Assembly (NCBI RefSeq): GCF_003610405.1
Contig: NZ_RAQC01000002.1
Location: 668,204-732,203, forward strand
Direction: 5' to 3'
Length of the DNA: 64,000 nt
Source: Microbacterium sp. AG238
GTDB taxonomy: Bacteria > Actinomycetota > Actinomycetes > Actinomycetales > Microbacteriaceae
Shown here: positions 52,554-58,932 of the stretch, piece after piece
Numbering within the stretch: the stretch's first letter is position 1
How the letters are laid out: every line of letters begins with the position of its first letter
Made by a program: the position numbers and the translations under genes
The notes under the pieces: model-generated
The model's input: the letters and a program-made list of their open reading frames with translations, nothing else
Database searches by the model: none
Told to the model about the DNA's origin: nothing

Positions 52554-53723
52554 ATGGAGAAGCTCTCGAACAGGCTCTTGTCGTGGGCGAGCATCATCGA
52601 CGAGAAGACTCTCGATCAGGCTCGCACCGCGTCGGGCATGCCGTTCATCCACCCGCACCTGGCGCTCATGCCCGATGCGCACCTCGGCAAGGGGGCGACC
52701 GTCGGATCGGTCATCCCGACACTCGGCGCGATCATGCCGGCAGCCGTCGGCGTCGACATCGGGTGCGGCATGATCGCCGTCCGCACCCAGTTCACGAAGT
52801 CGCAGCTGCTCGGCCGCGACCTGGCGGCGCTGCGTGAGCAGATCGAGCGGGCGATCCCGCTGTCGGCCGGTCGCGACAACCGCAAGATCGTCGCGACAGC
52901 CGAGCCGCGCATCGCCGAGCTGGAGGAGCTCGCCGACAAGAACGAGTTCGACCCGGCTCGCTATGCCGGACATTGGCGTAACCAGCTCGGGTCGCTCGGG
53001 TCGGGCAACCACTTCATCGAGGTCTCGGTCGACGAGACCGACGCGGTCTGGATGTTCCTGCACTCCGGTTCGCGGGGAGTGGGCAACAAGATTGCGACGC
53101 ACCACATCGGAGTCGCGCAGCGGCTCGCCAAGCAATGGTGGATCGACCTGCCCGACCCCGACCTGGCGTACCTCGTCGAGGGCACGGAGGAGTTCCGCCG
53201 CTACATCCGCGAGCTCCGGTGGGCGCAGCACTTCGCGCTCCTCAACCGCGAGGAGATGATGGACCGCGTCGCTCGTCAGCTGTCCGAGACGATGGGCGGC
53301 GAGGTCGAGGAGCTCGAGCGCATCAACTGCCACCACAACTTCACCGAGAGCGAGAAGCACTTCGGCAAGCAGGTGTGGGTGTCGCGCAAGGGCGCGATCC
53401 AGGCGGATGCCGGCCGGCCCGGCCTCATCCCGGGATCGATGGGCACGGCGTCGTACGTCGTCTCCGGGCTCGGGAACCCGCTGTCGCTCAACTCGTCGCC
53501 GCACGGCGCGGGTCGGGAGTACTCACGGTCGGCCGCGCGCCGGACCTTCACGCACGACCAGCTGCGTGCGGCGATGGCGGGCATCGAGTTCCGCGACACG
53601 GATGCCTTCATCGACGAGATCCCGCAGGCGTACAAGCCGATCGACCGGGTGATGGACGACGCCGCCGACCTCGTCGAGGTGCGGCACACGCTGCGTCAGC
53701 TGGTCAACGTGAAGGGCGATTGA
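52554..53723 (+). CDS. rtcB: RtcB family RNA-splicing ligase
   Basis: The 389-aa GTP- and Mn2+-dependent RNA ligase joins 2',3'-cyclic phosphate ends to 5'-OH, used in RNA repair. Metal and nucleotide residues are visible in PDAHLGKGATVGSV, VGVDIGCGM (metal Cys), SGNHFIEV, FLHSGSRGVG, NCHHNF, and the guanylylated histidine in SPHGAGREYSR. The C-terminus retains the catalytic Arg region. The length is close to the shorter bacterial RtcB type. AAAGGAACC precedes the ATG. No RtcA or archease gene is adjacent. Confidence 0.95.
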   Translation: MEKLSNRLLSWASIIDEKTLDQARTASGMPFIHPHLALMPDAHLGKGATVGSVIPTLGAIMPAAVGVDIGCGMIAVRTQFTKSQLLGRDLAALREQIERAIPLSAGRDNRKIVATAEPRIAELEELADKNEFDPARYAGHWRNQLGSLGSGNHFIEVSVDETDAVWMFLHSGSRGVGNKIATHHIGVAQRLAKQWWIDLPDPDLAYLVEGTEEFRRYIRELRWAQHFALLNREEMMDRVARQLSETMGGEVEELERINCHHNFTESEKHFGKQVWVSRKGAIQADAGRPGLIPGSMGTASYVVSGLGNPLSLNSSPHGAGREYSRSAARRTFTHDQLRAAMAGIEFRDTDAFIDEIPQAYKPIDRVMDDAADLVEVRHTLRQLVNVKGD

Positions 53724-53748
53724 ACCGTACTGTCGGCGGTGGAGATCC

Positions 53749-53794
53749 GCACGTCGGAGGGTGGCGGCTCTCAGGAGCCCGCCCTCCGACGTGC
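53749..53794. repeat. GCACGTCGGAGGG palindrome, copy 1
   Basis: The 46-bp hairpin has perfect 13-bp outer arms (GCACGTCGGAGGG / CCCTCCGACGTGC) and an inner GGCTC/GAGCC pair. It lies 25 bp after rtcB and could terminate it. A related hairpin occurs at 54481. Confidence 0.75.
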
Positions 53795-53830
53795 TGACGC
53801 CGCGGGAGCACTCCGGCGCGGACCGTGGCC

Positions 53831-53836
53831 TACGCT
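53831..53836 (+). promoter_or_regulatory. -10 box TACGCT of the 53843 gene
   Basis: TACGCT lies six bases before the ATG (spacer GACGAC), the leaderless spacing. Confidence 0.5.
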
Positions 53837-53842
53837 GACGAC

Positions 53843-54220
53843 ATGGATTCCGAGACTCGAGACCGTCCCGGGTACCCCGTGCGCTCGAAGGCTCTCCTCG
53901 AGCAGTGGCTGGCCGACTACCTCGCGACGGGGCCACGGACGTCGTCGTCGTTCAAAGTCGCGGTGCAGGACGAGAGCCTCGGCAAGGACACCGGTCTGGT
54001 GATCATGGTTCCGTTCGGGACGCCGGCAGAGGTCTACATGCAACCTGCGGGACCCGACCGAGCTGAGTGGGTCATCACGCTCACCGGGCGGGACGAAGAC
54101 CTGACGGTCAGCGCACAGCAGCTGGCCGGCTTCGCAGCCGAATTGCGCGTCGCGAGCGACCTGTGCGCGTACCTGCAGTTCCGGTCGATCGAGTGGGACC
54201 GGATGTCCGGCATGGGGTGA
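53843..54220 (+). CDS. Hypothetical protein (125 aa)
   Basis: This 125-aa soluble protein begins MDSETRDRPGYPVRSKALLE. The first half has a helix and beta strands (SFKVAVQDESLGKDTGLVIM), followed by VPFGTPAEVYMQPAG and a C-terminal helical segment (AQQLAGFAAELRVASDLCAY). No motif identifies a function. It is transcribed from its own leaderless-type promoter and lies between two related palindromes at 53749 and 54481, next to decayed gene remnants, so the segment may be a mobile or rearranged block. Confidence 0.65.
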   Translation: MDSETRDRPGYPVRSKALLEQWLADYLATGPRTSSSFKVAVQDESLGKDTGLVIMVPFGTPAEVYMQPAGPDRAEWVITLTGRDEDLTVSAQQLAGFAAELRVASDLCAYLQFRSIEWDRMSGMG

Positions 54221-54254
54221 GCCCTTCGTCGCCGCCTCGATCACCGCGCGTCTT

Positions 54255-54389
54255 CTACGAGATGACCGCACGAACCGCTGCGACAGCCTCGGCCGGTGAC
54301 CCGTGGAACTCCGGTCCGTGTCCGGGCAGCACCCACTCCGCGGCGAGATCGGCTATGCGGTCCAGCGAGGCGACTGCTTCGGCAGGATG
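54255..54389 (-). pseudogene. 3' remnant of an MBL-fold hydrolase gene
   Basis: The minus-strand frame ending at 54255 encodes about 44 residues typical of the C-terminus of a metallo-beta-lactamase-fold hydrolase: SLDRIADLAAEWVLPGHGPE followed by an Ala-rich helix (SPAEAVAAVRAVIS). The N-terminal HxHxDH domain is absent, and upstream the frame no longer resembles the family, so this is a truncated remnant. It points to a deletion or insertion junction near 54390. Confidence 0.6.
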
Positions 54390-54480
54390 TCGCCGTCGGA
54401 GATCTCCTCGAGGGCGGTCAGCCACTGCGGCCGCATCCCTTTTCGCATTCCGTAGGCGGCGAATTCCGCGGAGCAAACCT
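54390..54480 (-). pseudogene. Possible second gene remnant
   Basis: A different minus-strand frame reads AEFAAYGMRKGMRPQWLTAL followed by EEISDGDILP, which looks like genuine protein sequence (balanced composition, amphipathic helix) with no start or domain context. It may be the 3' fragment of an unidentified gene fused to the MBL remnant. Together with the palindrome at 54481 this marks the segment as degenerate. Confidence 0.35.
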
Positions 54481-54524
54481 GCACGTCGGAGGCCGGCTCC
54501 CCGGGAAACCGCCCTCCGACATGC
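54481..54524. repeat. GCACGTCGGAGGG palindrome, copy 2
   Basis: This is a 44-bp hairpin with arms GCACGTCGGAGG and CCTCCGACATGC, one mismatch (extended by CT/AG outside). The loop differs from copy 1. It lies just after the stop of the MFS gene (minus strand), so it could end that transcript. Confidence 0.7.
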
Positions 54525-54537
54525 AGATGCCCTCCGG

Positions 54538-55893
54538 TCAGGCGTCGCCCTGGCCGATGTCGGCAGCCTCGGCGACAGCTGTCTCGTGCGGGCGGCCGAG
54601 GTGGCCGAGCGTCCGTCCGGCGGCGGCGAGGATCGCGATCGCGACGACGAGCGCGGCGACGCCGAGCCAGTACGGCGCGCTCGGGGTGAGTGCAGCGGCG
54701 AGTGGACCGGCGACGGCGGGAGCGATCGCGCCGCCGATGAATCGGACGCCGGAGTAGGTGCCGCTCGCGACGTTCCGGGGCAGATCGGTCGCCTCCATGA
54801 CGGCCTCGGTGAGCGCCGTGTTGAGCACACCGAGGAAGAGCCCCGCGACGATGACGGTGACGATCAGCACGGTGGCGCTGTCGATGCCGATCGCGAGCAC
54901 GGCTTCGGCGACGGCGAGCAGCCCGAGCATGGTGAACAGCACGGGCCGAAGGCCCAGCCGACGGGTCAGCACGGGAGCTGCGAGCACCGACGTCAGTGCG
55001 ACGGCGAGTCCCCAGCCGAAGAAGACGAGCCCGAGCTCGTGGGCCCCGAATGTCATTCCGGCTTTCACCGCGGCGGATTCGATGGGGTACGGGCTGTATG
55101 CCAGCAGCACGAAGAACGCCACGTTGTAGAAGAAGGCCGTCAGCGACAGTGTCAGCAGCGCCGGGTTGCGCAACGCGCGGAACGACGCGAGGAACGACAC
55201 TTTCGCGGGCGCGGCGGCACCGGCCGCGGGCGCAGGGGAGCGGAACACGACGAGGATCGCCAGCAGCGCGACGGCCATGAGCGCGGCGGTGCCGAAGAAC
55301 GGGCCGCGCCACGACAGCTCTCCGAGCGCGCCGCCGAGGAGCGGTCCGACGGCGAGGCCGATGCCGAGGGATGCCTCGTAGAGAACGATCGCCTGACGGC
55401 TTCCGCCGCTCGCCGCCCCGACGATCGCGGCCAGCGCCGTCGCGATGAAGAGCGCGTTGCCGATTCCCCAGCCAGCGCGGAAGCCGATGATCTCGACCAC
55501 TCCGCCCGACAACCCTGCCGCGGCGGCGAACACGACGATGAGGGCGAGACCGAGCAGCAGCGTCTTCTTGACCCCGAGCCTCGACGACACCCAGCTGGCG
55601 AACAGCATGACGATTCCGGTGATGAAGAGGTAGCTGGTGAACAGCAGCATCGTCTCGGAAGGGGTGGCGTCGAGCTCCCGGCTGATCGCCGGGAGGATCG
55701 GGTCGACCAGGCCGATGCCCATGAACGACACGGTGCAGGCGAAGGCGATCGCCCAAACGGCGACGGGCTGTCGCCAGATCGACGCCTTCGCGGTCTCGGC
55801 CGTCGCCTTCGTCTGCTCGCCGGTCGTCGACCGTTCTGTGTTCATCGCGCTCGTCACGCGCACCTTCCTCTCGTCGGGGTCTGTCGGGGTCAT
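54538..55893 (-). CDS. MFS transporter (DHA1-type drug efflux)
   Basis: The 451-aa transporter has 12 hydrophobic helices. The N-terminal motif MGIGLVDPILPAISRELDAT and the loop SWVSSRLGVKKTLLLG are typical of drug:H+ antiporter-1 exporters. About 45 hydrophilic residues precede the first helix. The start is the ATG overlapping the marR stop by ATGA; a second ATG (MNTERS, 55845) is possible. Co-expression with the MarR regulator suggests induction by a toxic compound that MarR senses. Confidence 0.92.
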   Translation of the reverse strand: MTPTDPDERKVRVTSAMNTERSTTGEQTKATAETAKASIWRQPVAVWAIAFACTVSFMGIGLVDPILPAISRELDATPSETMLLFTSYLFITGIVMLFASWVSSRLGVKKTLLLGLALIVVFAAAAGLSGGVVEIIGFRAGWGIGNALFIATALAAIVGAASGGSRQAIVLYEASLGIGLAVGPLLGGALGELSWRGPFFGTAALMAVALLAILVVFRSPAPAAGAAAPAKVSFLASFRALRNPALLTLSLTAFFYNVAFFVLLAYSPYPIESAAVKAGMTFGAHELGLVFFGWGLAVALTSVLAAPVLTRRLGLRPVLFTMLGLLAVAEAVLAIGIDSATVLIVTVIVAGLFLGVLNTALTEAVMEATDLPRNVASGTYSGVRFIGGAIAPAVAGPLAAALTPSAPYWLGVAALVVAIAILAAAGRTLGHLGRPHETAVAEAADIGQGDA

Positions 55894-56318
55894 CGCAGTT
55901 CCGGTTCCTCGAGCAGTGCCGCGAGAAGCTCGGCGGCGCGCGCGAGGGTCGACCGGTCGGCGGCGCTCAGTCGCGCCCAGGCGGGACCCGTGACATCGAG
56001 CGCCTGCGAGCGGAACGCCTCGAACTGTCGCCGCCCTTCCGCCGTGATCGACACGAGCGAGGCCCGGCCGTCCTCGGGATCGGGCGCGCGCTGCACGAGC
56101 CCGTCCTGCTCCATGCGGCGAACGAGCGTCGTCATGGTGGGCTGGCTGACGCGCTGCCACTCGGCCAGGTCGCTCACCCGCGTGGGGCCGAGCTCGTCGA
56201 GGGCGGCCAGCGCACGCCACGTTCCCGCGGCGGCGGACGTCTCGACGCGACGGGCCACGGCGCGGTTGAACCTGCTCGACGCCGACATCAGCCGGATGGG
56301 AGAGTCAGGGAACTGCAT
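55890..56318 (-). CDS. MarR family transcriptional regulator of the MFS exporter
   Basis: The 142-aa MarR-type dimeric repressor has the winged HTH region SDLAEWQRVSQPTMTTLVRR and wing EDGRASLVSITAEGRRQ. The ATG (MQFPDSPIRL) lies six bases after TATAGT, indicating a leaderless transcript; an earlier ATG at 56336 falls inside the promoter. Two palindromes, ATAG-N5-CTAT (over the start and -10 box) and CATAG-N5-CTATG, lie 22 bp apart centre to centre, as expected for autorepression by two dimers. It is coupled to the MFS gene. Confidence 0.93.
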   Translation of the reverse strand: MQFPDSPIRLMSASSRFNRAVARRVETSAAAGTWRALAALDELGPTRVSDLAEWQRVSQPTMTTLVRRMEQDGLVQRAPDPEDGRASLVSITAEGRRQFEAFRSQALDVTGPAWARLSAADRSTLARAAELLAALLEEPELR

Positions 56319-56329
56319 AGCGTGACTAT
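56317..56329. promoter_or_regulatory. MarR operator site 1 (ATAG-N5-CTAT)
   Basis: This perfect inverted repeat overlaps the marR start codon and its -10 box (TATAGT, minus strand 56330-56325). Binding here would block transcription. Confidence 0.65.
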
Positions 56330-56337
56330 ACAACATG

Positions 56338-56352
56338 CATAGGCAAGCTATG
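56338..56352. promoter_or_regulatory. MarR operator site 2 (CATAG-N5-CTATG)
   Basis: A perfect 15-bp palindrome with the same half-sites as site 1 is centred 22 bp away, about two helical turns, in an AT-rich stretch upstream of marR. Confidence 0.65.
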
Positions 56353-56393
56353 TAAATGGCACCACCTCGGCCGGACGAGACGACCGGACATGA

Positions 56394-56440
56394 CGAAGCC
56401 CCCGGCATCCTCCTCGCGAGAGAGGATGCCGGGGGCTTCG
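56394..56440 (-). terminator. Very strong terminator hairpin after the 31-aa gene
   Basis: A perfect 19-bp stem (56394-56412 with 56422-56440, core GCCCCCGGCATCC) and 9-base loop lie 8 bp past the stop of the small minus-strand gene. Confidence 0.85.
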
Positions 56441-56447
56441 CGTGGCG

Positions 56448-56543
56448 TCAGCGGCCGCCGTTGATCAGTCCGAGCCATTGACCGAACGGCTTCTCGCCGC
56501 GGATGTCGGTGTGCTGCTCGTTCTGCTCTTCGTCCGTGATCAT
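56448..56543 (-). CDS. 31-aa small protein, probably a genuine gene
   Basis: This tiny minus-strand gene encodes 31 residues starting MITDEEQNEQHTDIRGEKPF and ending GQWLGLINGGR. The N-terminal half is acidic and hydrophilic, the C-terminal half hydrophobic with a Trp. GGGGAGG lies six bases before the ATG and a perfect 19-bp hairpin terminator lies directly after the stop. These signals argue strongly for real expression. No family is recognised; too short for a domain. It could be a secreted-type peptide precursor or a regulator-binding micro-protein. Confidence 0.65.
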   Translation of the reverse strand: MITDEEQNEQHTDIRGEKPFGQWLGLINGGR

Positions 56544-56689
56544 GGTGACCTCCCCGCTTCTTCCGTGGAACTCATCATGAACATCCGATCGCACAGATGC
56601 GCGGTCCTTGACGAACCGCGTTCGGGGCGTTAGGCGCACGACACAGCTTCTCTCGGTCGCCATCACCGCACGACACAGCCCGCGCCTCC

Positions 56690-56695
56690 TACAAT
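56690..56695 (+). promoter_or_regulatory. -10 box TACAAT of the 56703 regulator gene
   Basis: TACAAT ends seven bases before the GTG at 56703, which favours that start over the GTG two codons upstream at 56697. Confidence 0.55.
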
Positions 56696-56702
56696 CGTGA
56701 CC

Positions 56703-57128
56703 GTGTCGGAAACTCCTGCCCTCACGCGCGAGCCGCGCTTCAGCCCGGTCATCGCGCTCATCGCCGTCTCGGCGTCGTGGGAAGGCCGGCTCTCCGCAGC
56801 CCTGCGCGACCTCGGCCTCTCCACCCGCAAGTTCGGCCTGCTCGGACACATCGGCTCCGAGCCCGGGATCTCATTCTCCGAGCTCGCCCGCCGCTCTCAC
56901 ATCACGGTGCAGTCCGCGCACACCGCCGTGCGCACGCTCGTCGACGAAGGCCTGGTCGCCGACGCGACGGCGCACGCCGGCTCGGCATCCGATCTGCGCA
57001 TCACGGCGAAGGGCATCGCCGTCATGGAGCAGGCCCACCAGCGGCTGCTCGAGCTCGACGCCACGCTGAGCGACAACATGCCGGGCCTGGCCTCGTCGAT
57101 GGACGGCATCCGCGCAGGAATCGTCTAA
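56703..57128 (+). CDS. MarR family transcriptional regulator
   Basis: The 141-aa MarR-like protein has the winged-HTH core GISFSELARRSHITVQSAHT followed by AVRTLVDEGLVADAT and the wing region. N- and C-terminal helices form the dimer interface. It is probably leaderless. A GTG two codons earlier is an alternative start. It is transcribed in the direction of the DUF3817 gene, 22 bp upstream of it. Target and ligand are unknown. Confidence 0.88.
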   Translation: MSETPALTREPRFSPVIALIAVSASWEGRLSAALRDLGLSTRKFGLLGHIGSEPGISFSELARRSHITVQSAHTAVRTLVDEGLVADATAHAGSASDLRITAKGIAVMEQAHQRLLELDATLSDNMPGLASSMDGIRAGIV

Positions 57129-57138
57129 GTCCGCTGGA

Positions 57139-57144
57139 TAGGGT
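57139..57144 (+). promoter_or_regulatory. -10 box TAGGGT of the DUF3817 gene
   Basis: TAGGGT lies six bases before the GTG start, another leaderless-type arrangement. Confidence 0.5.
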
Positions 57145-57150
57145 TCGAGG

Positions 57151-57612
57151 GTGTTCCGAACCCCGCTGACCGCATTCCGCTCGCTCGCGATCGCCGAGGC
57201 CTTCTCGTGGACGCTGCTGATCCTGGGTCTCGTCCTGCGTTCGGCCTTCGACCTCCCGATCGCCGTGACGATCGGCGGTGGCATCCACGGATTCGTGTTC
57301 CTCTGCTACGGCGCGACCGCGGTCCTGGTCGCCTGGAACAACCGCTGGTCCATCGTGCCGACGGTCTGCGCCGTCGCCGCGGCGGTGGTTCCCTATGCGA
57401 CGGTTCCGACGGAGATCGTGCTGCGCCGCCGCGGGCTCCTCGACGGCGAATGGCGCACAGAGGCGACCGATGACCCGCGCGACCAGCGCGTGCTGGACCG
57501 GTTCTTGCGGTGGTTCGTGCGGCGCCCGGCGGTGCTCGCCGTCATCCTCGCCGTCGGCATCATCGCCGCGTACATCGTGCTGCTGGTGATCGGACCTCCC
57601 GGACGGGCGTAG
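57151..57612 (+). CDS. DUF3817 integral membrane protein
   Basis: The 153-aa DUF3817 family protein has about four membrane helices: LAIAEAFSWTLLILGLVLR, HGFVFLCYGATAVLVAW, WSIVPTVCAVAAAVVPYATV and a final VLAVILAVGIIAAYIVLLVI. A hydrophilic cytosolic segment follows residue 95. The function of the family is unknown. The start is GTG. Confidence 0.88.
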   Translation: MFRTPLTAFRSLAIAEAFSWTLLILGLVLRSAFDLPIAVTIGGGIHGFVFLCYGATAVLVAWNNRWSIVPTVCAVAAAVVPYATVPTEIVLRRRGLLDGEWRTEATDDPRDQRVLDRFLRWFVRRPAVLAVILAVGIIAAYIVLLVIGPPGRA

Positions 57613-57621
57613 CGTGATCGG

Positions 57622-58032
57622 ATGCCGCGCATCGTTGCCCGCTTCGCCCTCGCCGCCCTGTTGATCGTTGCCGGGTCCGCTCATCTGACCGTGCTCCGGC
57701 GGGGATACCGCATCGCGGTGCCCGACTGGGCGACGCGGCTGCTGCGAACCGATAAGGACATGATCGTCGTCGCCAGCGGCGCGGTGGAGATCATGCTCGG
57801 CGCGGGGCTCGTCGCTCTGCCGCGCGAGCGACGACGGGTCGCCGCCGCGATCGCCGCCTTCTTCGTCGCCGTGCTCCCGGGCAACATCCACCAGTGGCGT
57901 ATCGGAGCGTCGGCTCCCGGCCTCGACACCGATGCCCGCCGCTTCGGTCGCCTGTTCCTCCAGCCCGTGCTCGTCGCGTGGGCTCTGTGGGTGGGCGGCC
58001 CCGGAGCAGACGCGCCCGGGTCGCCGCGCTGA
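57622..58032 (+). CDS. DoxX-like small membrane protein
   Basis: The 136-aa protein has about four hydrophobic helices of the DoxX/DUF4281-like type: FALAALLIVAGSAHLTV, VVASGAVEIMLGAGLVAL, AAAIAAFFVAVLPGNIHQW and LQPVLVAWALWVG. The pattern PGNIHQW after the third helix is typical of a DoxX-like subfamily of unknown function. It starts 9 bp after the DUF3817 gene and is probably co-transcribed with it. Confidence 0.82.
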   Translation: MPRIVARFALAALLIVAGSAHLTVLRRGYRIAVPDWATRLLRTDKDMIVVASGAVEIMLGAGLVALPRERRRVAAAIAAFFVAVLPGNIHQWRIGASAPGLDTDARRFGRLFLQPVLVAWALWVGGPGADAPGSPR

Positions 58033-58089
58033 GACCGCAACAGACCGACACGGAATTTCTCGTGGAGGGCGCGCGTTTGGTTGCCTGTC

Positions 58090-58854
58090 ATGGTGAGCAC
58101 ATCCGCATCCGCAGCAGCATCCGTCTCGTCGGCCGAGTCCGACTACCGAGCCTGGGCGGCTTTCCGTCGTGAGTCCGTCGCGGCTCCGCAGGGATCGCTC
58201 GCTCTCGTGCTCACGCACTGGTCGGCTCCGGGCGAGCCCGCCGTCGACGACGAGGCCGCCCGCGCGGGCCATCCGGTCGATGCGCTGCTCACGCGCCTCC
58301 AGCGCACCGACATCGAGACCGGCCTTCCGCAGGAGGGCTACCGCATCTGGCGTCAGGACTCGCCCGCCAACGAGGCGTTCGAAGACATCGAGCGCTGGGA
58401 CTACGACCCGGCCTGGGTCATCGAGGGCCGCTTCGAGCTGGTCGACGAAGACCGCGTCGTGCCGTTCGAGCACATCAAGGACGGTGGCGCGACGCGCGGC
58501 CTCCCGGTCTCGGGCGACCTCGTCTTCGAGGTCGGCGGCGCCGAGTACCGACTCGCCGCGTTCGACACCAACTATGGCGGCCCGAAGCTGCACCTCGTCT
58601 TCGGTGACCAGACCAACGGCGCTGAGTCCTATGGAGCCGGCCGGTTCCTCTTCCTCGACCACCCCGGCGCGACGGGCGACCTCGCTCCCGGGGACAGCAT
58701 TCCGGTGACGGTCGACTTCAACCGGGCTGTCGTGCCGCCGTGCGGGTTCTCGAACCAGATGAACTGCCCCCTCCCGCCGCTTCAGAACCGCCTGCCCTTC
58801 CCGGTTCGCGCCGGCGAGAAGAAGGTCCGGTTCGCCGGCGACTTCTCCCTCTGA
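58090..58854 (+). CDS. DUF1684 domain-containing protein
   Basis: The 254-aa DUF1684 family protein has landmarks DYRAWAAFRRESVAAPQGSL and the C-terminal YGAGRFLFLDHPG, VDFNRAVVPPCGFSNQMNCP and LPPLQNRLPFPVRAGEK. The Cys pair near the end is conserved in the family, which is soluble and of unknown function, possibly metal binding. ATG at 58090 is chosen; a TTG three codons earlier and the GTG immediately after it are alternatives. It lies just upstream of the peptide transporter operon. Confidence 0.9.
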   Translation: MVSTSASAAASVSSAESDYRAWAAFRRESVAAPQGSLALVLTHWSAPGEPAVDDEAARAGHPVDALLTRLQRTDIETGLPQEGYRIWRQDSPANEAFEDIERWDYDPAWVIEGRFELVDEDRVVPFEHIKDGGATRGLPVSGDLVFEVGGAEYRLAAFDTNYGGPKLHLVFGDQTNGAESYGAGRFLFLDHPGATGDLAPGDSIPVTVDFNRAVVPPCGFSNQMNCPLPPLQNRLPFPVRAGEKKVRFAGDFSL

Positions 58855-58932
58855 GTTCCCCCTGCACCATCCCGATACGGCGGAGCGCCCGCACCTCGCT
58901 CCGCCGCCCCTCCACACAGCAAAGGAACACCC

